A stretch of 64,000 nucleotides of DNA from Planctomycetota bacterium (GTDB taxonomy: Bacteria > Planctomycetota > B15-G4 > SIAN01): NCBI GenBank assembly GCA_016795285.1, contig JAEUIC010000038.1:1-64000 (forward strand). The letters are read 5' to 3'. Position 1 is the first letter of the stretch. Each line of letters opens with the position of its first letter. The notes under the pieces were generated by a model. That model worked only from the letters and a program-made list of their open reading frames with translations. It was not told the DNA's origin and ran no database searches. Below are positions 15,701 through 23,594 of this stretch, piece after piece. Made by a program: the position numbers and the translations under genes.

Positions 15701-18523
15701 GTGGCACGGCGTTCCACCGTCTCCGCTCGCCCCTTCCGCTCCGACGCCTCGCGCGGCCGCGCGGCGCTGCCGCCGCTGCTGGTCCTGCTGCTGGTCGCGA
15801 TCGTCGCCACGGTGAGCTCGCTGCTGGTCTCCGGCGTGCCGCGCCTCGAGCTGCCCCACCGCACGCCCGTTCGCGAGCGCACCAGCAACGGCCACGCGGG
15901 CGACGCGCCCTCTCCCGCATGGCAGGGGACAGAGCGCGAGTCGACGCTCGACGCGGCGCAGGCGGCGCTCGCGAACGGCAGCGCGCGCCTCGACCTCGCC
16001 TTCGTCGACGCCGAGGACGGCCGCCCGCTCGCCGATCTCCTCTTCACCGTCTACCGCGAGGAGGAGCAGCCGCTCGTGCTGACGCGCGGCGCGAGCGACC
16101 GCCGCGGCCGCGCGACGCTCGACGCGCTCCCCGAAGGCGAGGTCGTGATCGCCACCGAGCGGCGCGTGCCGCACGCCGCCGCGCTCGCCGTCGCCACGCT
16201 GAAACGCGGCACCGTCACCGCCGCGGAACTGCGCCTCGACTTCGGCGGCGAAGCGCGCGGCCGGGTCGTCGACGACCGCGGCCGACCGCTCGCGGGGATC
16301 GCGATCCTGCTCGATCCGCGGCCCGGCCCGGCCGAACTCGCCGAGCTCGCGCCGCTCTTCCCCGACGACCCCGCGCTCGCCGAGCGGTTCGCCGAAGCGG
16401 CCGCCTGCGTCGCGGTGAGCGGGGCCGACGGCCGCTACCTCGTCGAGGCGCTCGGTCCTCGACCGCTGGTGTGGCGCGCGCCGGGCCGCGTGGTCGGCGT
16501 CGAGCGCGCCGGACCGGTCACCCTCTTCGTCGACGACGACGGCGCCTACGACGAGCAGCCGGCCGACTTCGCCGCGAGCGGCGACTCGCGTCGCTGCGAC
16601 GTCGCCGACCTCGTGCTGCCGCGGCCGGTCGCCTTCGGCGGAGTGGTGGTCGACGCGGCCGGACAGCCGATCGCCGGCGCGCTGGTCACCGCTTCGACGA
16701 CGCGCGCGCTCTGGAGCGAACTGACCCGGCCGCTCGGCGCCCACGCGCCCGCCGAACTCTGCGCCGGAGTCGCCGCCGCCGAACTCCCCGACGAACCCGA
16801 CTTCACGCTCGGCCGCGGCGAGGCGCGCACGCTCGCCAACGGCCGCTTCGAGCTCGACCCGGTGCCCGCCAGCAGCAGCGAGCTGCACGTGCTGCTGCGG
16901 GACGGCTCGCTGCAGAGCTTCCCGGTCGACTCGCTCCCGCCCGGCGAGCGGCGCCGCGACCTGCGCCTCGAATGGCGCCGGCGCACCGAGCTCTTCCTCG
17001 AGCTCGCCGACGCCGACGGCGCGCCCCACGGCGAGACGGGCGAGCTGCCGGTGCGGCTGCTTCGTCACGATGGCAGCGCCTTGCAGGGCAGCGCGCGCCC
17101 GCTCGCCGAGCCGGGCCGCTTCGCGCTGATCTCCGAGCTGCCGCCCGAGCAGTTGCGGGCGCTGCAACTGACGCCGAGCGACGCCCATCCGCTGCTCCAC
17201 CGCTTCGCCGAGCCGCCGCCGCGCCGCGCCACCGTCGCGCTGGCGCTCACGCGCTGCGCCCGCTTGCGCCTCGCGCTGGTCCGCTCCGCCGACACGCCGC
17301 CCGACGTCGACGCGACGCTGCGCCTCCACGCCTGCCTCGCCCGCGCCGCCGCGCGCGCCGAGAGCGGCCTCTCCTGCTGCGGCTACGGCAGCGAGACGGT
17401 GGCGTGGTTCGCCGCGCACGACGCGGAGAGCGACCCGCTCGCGCCCACGGAGGCGGCGCCGCTCGAAGTGGAGCTGCAGGTCGAGCGCACGGCCGACTAC
17501 TGGATCGAGGTGAGCGGGCCGTTCGGCGACGACGGCGCGGAGCAGGCGGTCGAGTTCGGGCCGTTCGCGGCCGACGCGGCGCCGGCGCGGATCGAGCTGC
17601 CGCGCCTCCACGCCGCGCCCGCCGCGGCCGCCGACGCCGCCTCCCGCGAGCCCCCGCTCCTGTCGCGGGCGGTCGAGGCGACGCTGCAGGACGAGCAGGA
17701 CGGCGCCCCGATCGAAGGGGCGGCGCTGCGCGCGAGCGGCGGCGCTGCGCCGGGATCGTCCCTCGCGCACGGCGACGCCCCGCCGTTGCAGCTCGGCTGG
17801 ACGAGCGGCGACGACGGGCGGCTGTTCGACTACGTGGCAGCCGAGGCCACCGCCGTCTGGTTCGTCGCGCCCGGCTTCGCGCCGTCGGCGCCGCGGCCGC
17901 TGCCCGAAGGCGGCGGCGCCGTCGACCTCGGGACGATCGCGCTGCAGCCGTTGCCGGCGTGGCGCCTCAAGCTGCTCGACGCCGGCGGACGGCCGCTGCG
18001 CAGCGAGCCGCGCGTCCGCGTCGTCGACGCCGACCCGGACGCCCCGATCGAACCGCGCTTCGAGCGCGACGGGAAGGTGGCGCTGCGCGGCGCGCTCGCC
18101 GAGCGGTTCCTGCTCGAGGTCGCGCTCGGCGGCCGCGCGGGCGGCGAAGAGCTCGGCGCCGCGCTCGAACGGCGCTACGAGCTGCCGCTCACCCGCTGGC
18201 CCGCGCACGCGACGCCCGCCGTCGCGCTGCCGCTGCTGCGCGAAGTGGTGGTCGAGGTGGCGCTGCCGGCGGTGGCGGTCGAGCGGCGCGAGAGCAGCCT
18301 CGCCCTCGAAGTGGCGCCGCAGGGCGAGGTGCGCGGCGTCGTCACGCCGCGGCGCGCGAGCGAGCGCGACAGCACCGATCCGCTGCGCCGCCGCTTCGCG
18401 CTGCTGCTGCCGCCCGGCCGCTACGTGGCGAGCGGCCGCGCCTTGCTGATGGAGCTCGCGAGCGCCGAGTTCACGGTCGCGGCCGACGGCCCGCAGCCGC
18501 CGATCGTGCTCGACGCGCGCTGA
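15701..18523 (+). CDS. Large membrane-anchored carboxypeptidase-regulatory-like (Ig-fold) protein
   Basis: 940 residues from GTG 15701, which places the hydrophobic segment LPPLLVLLLVAIVATVSSLL near residues 25-45 after a short basic N-terminus, as in a single-pass anchor. The rest is exported and made of repeated carboxypeptidase-regulatory-like beta-sandwiches: ARLDLAFVDAEDGRPLADLL, GEARGRVVDDRGRPLAGIAI, GGVVVDAAGQPIAGALVTAS and VEATLQDEQDGAPIEGAAL each open one. Such domains are usually structural or adhesive in planctomycete surface proteins. The start is uncertain because the SD is weak (GGGA 8 nt away). The stop is 6 bp from the stop of the convergent small membrane gene. Function unknown. 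Confidence 0.75.
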   Translation: MARRSTVSARPFRSDASRGRAALPPLLVLLLVAIVATVSSLLVSGVPRLELPHRTPVRERTSNGHAGDAPSPAWQGTERESTLDAAQAALANGSARLDLAFVDAEDGRPLADLLFTVYREEEQPLVLTRGASDRRGRATLDALPEGEVVIATERRVPHAAALAVATLKRGTVTAAELRLDFGGEARGRVVDDRGRPLAGIAILLDPRPGPAELAELAPLFPDDPALAERFAEAAACVAVSGADGRYLVEALGPRPLVWRAPGRVVGVERAGPVTLFVDDDGAYDEQPADFAASGDSRRCDVADLVLPRPVAFGGVVVDAAGQPIAGALVTASTTRALWSELTRPLGAHAPAELCAGVAAAELPDEPDFTLGRGEARTLANGRFELDPVPASSSELHVLLRDGSLQSFPVDSLPPGERRRDLRLEWRRRTELFLELADADGAPHGETGELPVRLLRHDGSALQGSARPLAEPGRFALISELPPEQLRALQLTPSDAHPLLHRFAEPPPRRATVALALTRCARLRLALVRSADTPPDVDATLRLHACLARAAARAESGLSCCGYGSETVAWFAAHDAESDPLAPTEAAPLEVELQVERTADYWIEVSGPFGDDGAEQAVEFGPFAADAAPARIELPRLHAAPAAAADAASREPPLLSRAVEATLQDEQDGAPIEGAALRASGGAAPGSSLAHGDAPPLQLGWTSGDDGRLFDYVAAEATAVWFVAPGFAPSAPRPLPEGGGAVDLGTIALQPLPAWRLKLLDAGGRPLRSEPRVRVVDADPDAPIEPRFERDGKVALRGALAERFLLEVALGGRAGGEELGAALERRYELPLTRWPAHATPAVALPLLREVVVEVALPAVAVERRESSLALEVAPQGEVRGVVTPRRASERDSTDPLRRRFALLLPPGRYVASGRALLMELASAEFTVAADGPQPPIVLDAR

Positions 18524-18529
18524 CGGCGC

Positions 18530-18697
18530 TCAGATCCAGTCGAGCCAGATCGCGAAGGTGAGGTAGAGCGCCGCGACCATCGCGCAGCCGCCGAGCCAGC
18601 CGAGCAGGATCTTGAGCGTGCGCAGGTCGGCGGCGCGCTCGGCGTCGGAGCCGGGCGGCGGCTCGCGCGCGGGATCGGCGGGAGACGACCCGGCCAT
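18530..18697 (-). CDS. Small single-span membrane protein in the cytochrome oxidase cluster
   Basis: 55 residues: MAGSSPADPAREPPPGSDAE, a charged stretch, then the hydrophobic helix LKILLGWLGGCAMVAALYLTFAIWL near the C-terminus. Its ATG (18697) lies 17 bp after the stop of the subunit IV gene and it ends the oxidase gene row. Tiny single-helix proteins of this kind often accompany oxidase subunit IV genes, so an accessory oxidase subunit is likely. There is no recognisable family motif and the SD is weak. Confidence 0.6.
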   Translation of the reverse strand: MAGSSPADPAREPPPGSDAERAADLRTLKILLGWLGGCAMVAALYLTFAIWLDWI

Positions 18698-18714
18698 CGG
18701 CGCGTGGCGCTCGG

Positions 18715-19134
18715 TCAGTGCTTCGGCTGGCCAGCTTCGACCGGCGCGCTGTCGGCGGGCGGCGACCACGGCCGCAGCACGCCGTTCTTGAACGGGGTAG
18801 TGCCCTTCTCGGAGTCGGGGTAGGTGCCGACCGTGATCAGCACGCCGAGGAAGAGCGGCGCCGAAGCGACCAGCCACATCACCTTGCTCTCGAACTTCAA
18901 GTGCATGAAGTAGTAGGCGACCATCACCGCCTTGTAGAGCGCCATGGCGATGAAGGTGAAGATCTTCAAGCCGCTGTGCATCGGCAGGTAGGCGACGCCG
19001 ACCTCGGCGACGGTCACCACCAGCAGGATCATGAAGACGGCGAAGTAGGAGAGGCCGCCCCCGTGGTGGTGGGCGGCGCCGTGCGAACCGTGCGACGCGT
19101 CGCCGTGCGGCGACGGGGCGTGGGCGTGGTCCAT
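18715..19134 (-). CDS. Cytochrome c oxidase subunit IV (prokaryotic COX4/CyoD-like)
   Basis: 139 residues. A His-rich N-terminus (HAHAPSPHGDASHGSHGAAH) is followed by three hydrophobic helices at about 29-48, 54-74 and 83-101, with the family signature LKIFTFIAMALYKAVMVAYYFMHLKFE. Subunit IV stabilises haem-copper oxidases in the inner membrane. The His-rich head is unusual and could bind a metal such as copper, though that is inference. The gene follows subunit III by 60 bp. Subunits I and II are not in this window. Confidence 0.88.
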   Translation of the reverse strand: MDHAHAPSPHGDASHGSHGAAHHHGGGLSYFAVFMILLVVTVAEVGVAYLPMHSGLKIFTFIAMALYKAVMVAYYFMHLKFESKVMWLVASAPLFLGVLITVGTYPDSEKGTTPFKNGVLRPWSPPADSAPVEAGQPKH

Positions 19135-19194
19135 GTTCTTCGCGTGCTCCTGCGGGCTGCTTCGCGTGGCGTTCGTGCCGACCGATCCGGGCGA

Positions 19195-19791
19195 TCAGAC
19201 CAGGTAGATGAAGGTGAAGACGAGGATCCAGACCAGGTCGACGAAGTGCCAGTAGAGGCCGACGTTCTCGATGACGTTCGCCTGGTGCTTGGTGATCTGG
19301 CCCGAGGAGACCTTGGCCAGCGCGTTGCCGAGCAGGATCACGCCGCCGAGCACGTGGCAGCCGTGGAAGCCGGTCGTGCAGAAGAAGGTGCCGGCGAAGT
19401 TGCCGCTCGAGATGGTCACGCCGTGCTGGACGAGGTGGGTGTACTCGTAGCACTGGCCGGCCAGGAAGAAGACGCCGCCGAGGAAGGTGGCGAAGAGCCA
19501 CTGCCAGCAGGCGCGGCGATCGTCGCGCTGGATCGCCTCGAACGACTTCACCATCGTGACCGAGCTGCAGATCAGCACGAAGGTCATCAACGCGGTGAAG
19601 TTGATGCCGAGCACTTCCTGCGGCACCGGCCAGCGCTCGTCGCCGAGCCGCAGCGCCGCATAGGCTCCGAGCAGCCCCGCGAATCCCATCGCGTCGGAGC
19701 CGAGGAAGAGCCACATCATCAGCTTGTCCCAAGCGGCCCCGAGGGGGCGACGCTCGGACAGGAGGTGTTCCGCAACCACGGTCTGGCTCAC
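19195..19791 (-). CDS. Cytochrome c oxidase subunit III
   Basis: 198 residues from GTG 19791. It has the five-helix short form of subunit III: LMMWLFLGSDAMGFAGLLGAY, INFTALMTFVLICSSVTMV, WLFATFLGGVFFLAGQCYEY, FFCTTGFHGCHVLGGVILL and NVGLYWHFVDLVWILVFTFIYL. The motifs TGFHGxHV and YWHFVDLVW are diagnostic of haem-copper oxidase subunit III. It is first in a row with subunit IV and the small membrane gene. The gene immediately upstream is a ketoacyl synthase, not ctaC or ctaD, so the catalytic subunits must be encoded elsewhere. Confidence 0.95.
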   Translation of the reverse strand: MSQTVVAEHLLSERRPLGAAWDKLMMWLFLGSDAMGFAGLLGAYAALRLGDERWPVPQEVLGINFTALMTFVLICSSVTMVKSFEAIQRDDRRACWQWLFATFLGGVFFLAGQCYEYTHLVQHGVTISSGNFAGTFFCTTGFHGCHVLGGVILLGNALAKVSSGQITKHQANVIENVGLYWHFVDLVWILVFTFIYLV

Positions 19792-19866
19792 GGCAGGCGC
19801 TCTCCCCGAGTCGGTACGGCCCCATCGAACGGGCGGCCGCCGAGGCTGAAAAGGAAGCGCGGCAGG

Positions 19867-22047
19867 CTAGCGGCCGTCCGCGGGAGGCGCAAAGGGCGCG
19901 CTGCCGGGTGGCGTCGCGGTGGCGACCGGCGCCAAGCCGACCCGCATCCAGAGCGCCGCGCCGGTGCAGGGATCGAGCGCCCGCAGCGGCAGCGCCGGCC
20001 CCGGCTGCGCGCGCAGCGCCACCGCCGCCTGCGCCACCTCGACGAGCGCCTGCGCGCCGAGCAGTCGCTCGAGCGGCGGCATGCCGGTCGGCGCCGTGAC
20101 GCTCGACCGCTTGCGGCGGCGCAGCTCGAGCCGGATCGCGCGCGACGCGCCGGCCGCCGGCAGATCGCCGCTGCGCGCCAGCACGACCGCCGCCGCGATC
20201 GGCGCCGCGAGCGCGCCCGGCCGCGCGTCGGGAGCGTCTCCCCAACTGCCGGCCCGCCGCAGCGCGCGCTCGAGCTCCTCGCTCGCCGGCGCGTAGGCGA
20301 AGACGACGACTCGCCGCGCCCGCCCCTCGGCCAGCAGCAGCGCCGCATCCAGCAGCGCCTGCGCCGACGCGAACGAGCCGCTCGCCGCGGTCGCCACCGG
20401 CCCGCGGAAACCGAAGGAGGCCGCCACCGCCGCCGCCACCGAGTGGGCCCCGGCGAAGGCGAAGAGCGACGGGCTCGGCGGGCCGCTGCCCGGCTCGTAG
20501 AGCGCGCGGGCGAAGCGCGCCGCGGCCGGCAACGACTCGAGGTCGACGCCCGCCAGCAGCGCGACGTCGCTGCTCGGCGGCAGCAGTTCGGCGGCGCCGC
20601 GCAACGCCTCCTTCACCGCCCGGAAGGCGAGCTGCCCCTCCTCCGGCAGGTGGTGGAGGCTCTGCGCGGGATGGAGCTGCTCGAACTCGGCGCGCGCATC
20701 GACGACGCCATCGCCCGGCCGCGCCAGCGCGGCGCTGACCACCACCACCTCGTCGCGCACCATGCGCAGCGGTCGCGCCACCGTGGCCGCGCGCGCGCGC
20801 GCCGGCGCCAGCGCGGCCGCCTCGCTCCCCGTCGCCCGCGCCGGCGCCGCGACGCGCCGCAGCAGGAGCGCCGCCGCGTGGCCGCCGAGCCCGCCGGTCA
20901 GCACCGCCGCATCGCCGGCGCGCAACGGCTCGGGCTCCTTCGGCAGCCGCACCGGGAAGGTCGCCACCGGATGGCGCAGCCCGACGACCGGCGGCACGCG
21001 CTGCTGGCGCAACGCCGCGACCGCGCGGATCACCGAGAGCAGGCCGCTCGCCGCCAGCGGATGGCCGAGCGCCCCCTTCCACGAGGTGAGCGCGACGCGA
21101 TCGGCGAGCGCCCGATCGCCGCCGAAGACGAAGGTCATCGCGCGCAGCTCGGCGAAGTCGCCCTGCGGCGTGCCGACGCCATGCCCCACCACCAGCGCGA
21201 GCTGCGACGCGCTCAACGCCGCCTCCTGCAGCGCCGCTTCGAGCGCGCCCGCGAGGCCGCGCCCCTCCGGGTGGGTCGCCACCAGATGGTGCGAGTCGTG
21301 GGCGAGCGCCACCGAGAGCAGCTCGGCGAGCGGCACCGCGCCGCGTTCCTCGGCGCTCTCCTCCGACTCGAGCACCACGAAGCCGGCCCCTTCGCCGAGC
21401 GCCATCCCCTTCGAGCCGACGTCCCACGGTGCCGTACGGCCCGCCGCCAGCGCGCCGAGCGCGTGGTAGCCGGCGTACGAGAAGGGCGTGAGCGCCTCGA
21501 CGCCCCCCACCACCGCGAGGCGCGCTTCGCCGCGGCCGATGCGCTCGGCCGCGAAGAGGAGCGCCTGCAATCCCGAGCTGCAGCTGCCGCTGTAGGTCGC
21601 GACCTGCGCGCGCAGGTGGAGGCGCGTCGCGAGCGTGGTGGCGACGCCGTGGCAGCCCGCCTGCATCCACGGCCGCTCCGGCGCCGTCGGATCGTGCGCG
21701 GCGCGCTGCAGCGCGAGCGCCGTCTCGATGGCGCCGAAGCTCGTCCCGATCACGAAGAGGTCGACGCGGCGCGCGGTGTCGCCCGGCCGCACGCCCGCCG
21801 AACGGAGCGCCTCGACGGCCGCCGGCAAGGCGAGGCGGATCGCGCGATCGTCGTCCGGCTCGCCAGCGAGCGCCTCCTCGGGCACCGCGCCGACGTCGAG
21901 CGAAGGGAGGCGCGGCGTGACGCCGGGCGCCACGCAACGCGGCGATTCGGCGAGCGCGGTGCGCCAGCCATCGGTCGCGTGGACGAAGCGAGCGACGCCG
22001 CCACCGGCTGCGCTCACCGCGCCCATGCCGGTGAGGACGATCTTCAT
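19867..22047 (-). CDS. Fused beta-ketoacyl synthase: active N-half, degenerate C-half
   Basis: 726 residues, nearly twice a single FabF. The N-half is a condensing enzyme with a full triad: Cys156 in YSGSCSSGLQA, His289 in GHGVGTPQGDF, and Lys324/His329 in SWKGALGHP, plus LGEGAGFVVLES. The C-half (about 430-726) is again KS-like (FAFAGAHSVAAAVAASFGFRG, then ATAASGSFASAQALLDAA) but the cysteine position is Ala/Ser and the two His motifs are not visible. This resembles a KS with a chain-length-factor-like partner in one chain. No acyl carrier protein or ketoreductase gene is near, so the product cannot be inferred. No clear SD precedes ATG 22047. Confidence 0.8.
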   Translation of the reverse strand: MKIVLTGMGAVSAAGGGVARFVHATDGWRTALAESPRCVAPGVTPRLPSLDVGAVPEEALAGEPDDDRAIRLALPAAVEALRSAGVRPGDTARRVDLFVIGTSFGAIETALALQRAAHDPTAPERPWMQAGCHGVATTLATRLHLRAQVATYSGSCSSGLQALLFAAERIGRGEARLAVVGGVEALTPFSYAGYHALGALAAGRTAPWDVGSKGMALGEGAGFVVLESEESAEERGAVPLAELLSVALAHDSHHLVATHPEGRGLAGALEAALQEAALSASQLALVVGHGVGTPQGDFAELRAMTFVFGGDRALADRVALTSWKGALGHPLAASGLLSVIRAVAALRQQRVPPVVGLRHPVATFPVRLPKEPEPLRAGDAAVLTGGLGGHAAALLLRRVAAPARATGSEAAALAPARARAATVARPLRMVRDEVVVVSAALARPGDGVVDARAEFEQLHPAQSLHHLPEEGQLAFRAVKEALRGAAELLPPSSDVALLAGVDLESLPAAARFARALYEPGSGPPSPSLFAFAGAHSVAAAVAASFGFRGPVATAASGSFASAQALLDAALLLAEGRARRVVVFAYAPASEELERALRRAGSWGDAPDARPGALAAPIAAAVVLARSGDLPAAGASRAIRLELRRRKRSSVTAPTGMPPLERLLGAQALVEVAQAAVALRAQPGPALPLRALDPCTGAALWMRVGLAPVATATPPGSAPFAPPADGR

Positions 22048-22143
22048 GAGGGGCCGCCGTACGAGAACGGAAGGAGGCGCTGCAACCTATCGCGCCGCTC
22101 CGCGTTGTCACGCACGCGCTGCCGGCCGCACCGGCTGCTCGTC

Positions 22144-23514
22144 CTATCCGCGCGGCAGCAGGAGCAGCACGTTCGCCCGCTCGGCGGCGAGCTGCTCGTC
22201 GCGGAACTTCTTCACCGCGCCCCCGGTGAGCTGCTCCGCCGTCGCCGCCATCGTGGCGAGCGAGAGCCCCGAGGAGCGCTCGCGCAGCGCGAGCGCCAGC
22301 AGCAGTTGCGCCTCGACGAACTGCTGCTGCTGCCGGCCGGCCCACTGGCCGCGCAGCCGCCGGAAGTCGGGCAGCCCGCTCGAGAGTTCGGCGCGCACCT
22401 GCTGCAGCCAGCGATCGAGGCTGCCGGCGGGCGGCGCCGAGGTGAGCCGCTCGCGCGCGCGGGCGAAGGCGGCGCGCGCCGTCGCCGCTGCCCCCGCGTC
22501 GGGGAGCGAGGCGCTGAACTGCACGAGCCGCCCTTCCGGGAACGCCGCGTCGGCGCTGACCAGCGCGATGACGCGCGCCTGCTGCAGCTTCGGATCGCTC
22601 ATCAGCGTCTGCGTCAGCGTCTGCACCAGCAGGAGCGTCGTGACGCGCGCCGCCGCATCGCCGTCGGGCACCAGGTACCACTCGATCACGTGGGGCCGCG
22701 CGAGGTCCCAACGAGCCGTCACCTCGCCGCGGCGCCACTCCTTCGCCACGGCGCCTGCGCCCGCCGCCTCGTCCGATGCGCGCGGCGGCGCGGCGGCCGG
22801 CGGCGGCGCGGCCGCGCTCGCCCCCGGCTCCTCGAAGAGTGCCGCCACCTTCGCGGTGGGCAGCGGTCCCGACGCATAGAGCGCGAGTCCGGGCGCGCGC
22901 GTCCGCTTCGCGGCCCAATACTCGGCGAGCGCCTCGACCGTCGCCGCCTGCACGTCGCCGCGCAGCGCCACGTCGTCGGTGCCGTGGCGCACCGCCTGCG
23001 CCCACGCCGCCGTCGCCCACTTGTGCGTGTAGCCGGCCGGCACGGTCGTCTCGAACTCCGCGAGGACCTTCCCCTTCTCGCGCTCGAGCGCCGCCGGATC
23101 GAACGACTCGGCCGCCAGCCAGCGCGAGAGCTTCGCGGCTGCTTGCGGCGCCAGCGCCGGCGGTGCGTGGACGTCGAGGCGCAAGGTGGCGTCGCCGGTC
23201 TCGCCGTTGAAGCTGATGTCGCCGTCGGCGAGCCCCTCCGCATCGGTCGTGCGGATCAGCAGGTGTTCCAGCAGGTGGCCCCACTGCGTGCGGCCGGCGT
23301 CGTCGTGCGCCATGCCCAACGGCAGCAGCGCGAAGAAGGTCTCGAGCGGAGCATCGGCGACCGGCAACACGGCGAGCGGCACGCCGCACGACAGCGACCG
23401 GCGCTCGAGCAGGTCGTCGCCGCGCACGAGCGGCCGCGCCGCGCCCCCCGCCGCCGCCACCGTCCCCGCGACGACCAGCGCCGCTGCCACCGATCGGAAC
23501 GCCATCGAGCCCAT
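22144..23514 (-). CDS. M16 (insulinase/pitrilysin) family peptidase, exported
   Basis: 456 residues from ATG 23514 (GGGAG 6 nt upstream), opening with a signal peptide (MGSMAFRSVAAALVVAGTVAAA). The zinc motif HxxEH is intact: His80-Leu-Leu-Glu83-His84, with the downstream acidic stretch LEREKGKVLAEFE (143-155) supplying the third ligand. A linker rich in Ala/Pro (about 225-250) divides the two M16 halves, the usual length for a bacterial single-chain M16 protein. It probably degrades peptides in the periplasm. It lies 80 bp downstream of the kinase gene and may share its transcript. Confidence 0.85.
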   Translation of the reverse strand: MGSMAFRSVAAALVVAGTVAAAGGAARPLVRGDDLLERRSLSCGVPLAVLPVADAPLETFFALLPLGMAHDDAGRTQWGHLLEHLLIRTTDAEGLADGDISFNGETGDATLRLDVHAPPALAPQAAAKLSRWLAAESFDPAALEREKGKVLAEFETTVPAGYTHKWATAAWAQAVRHGTDDVALRGDVQAATVEALAEYWAAKRTRAPGLALYASGPLPTAKVAALFEEPGASAAAPPPAAAPPRASDEAAGAGAVAKEWRRGEVTARWDLARPHVIEWYLVPDGDAAARVTTLLLVQTLTQTLMSDPKLQQARVIALVSADAAFPEGRLVQFSASLPDAGAAATARAAFARARERLTSAPPAGSLDRWLQQVRAELSSGLPDFRRLRGQWAGRQQQQFVEAQLLLALALRERSSGLSLATMAATAEQLTGGAVKKFRDEQLAAERANVLLLLPRG

Positions 23515-23594
23515 CGAACGCTCCCTCGAAGAATCGCCCCACTCGCGCCGCTCGCGCGCCCGGTCGCGAACGCAACCGGCGCGCCGCCGCGCCA

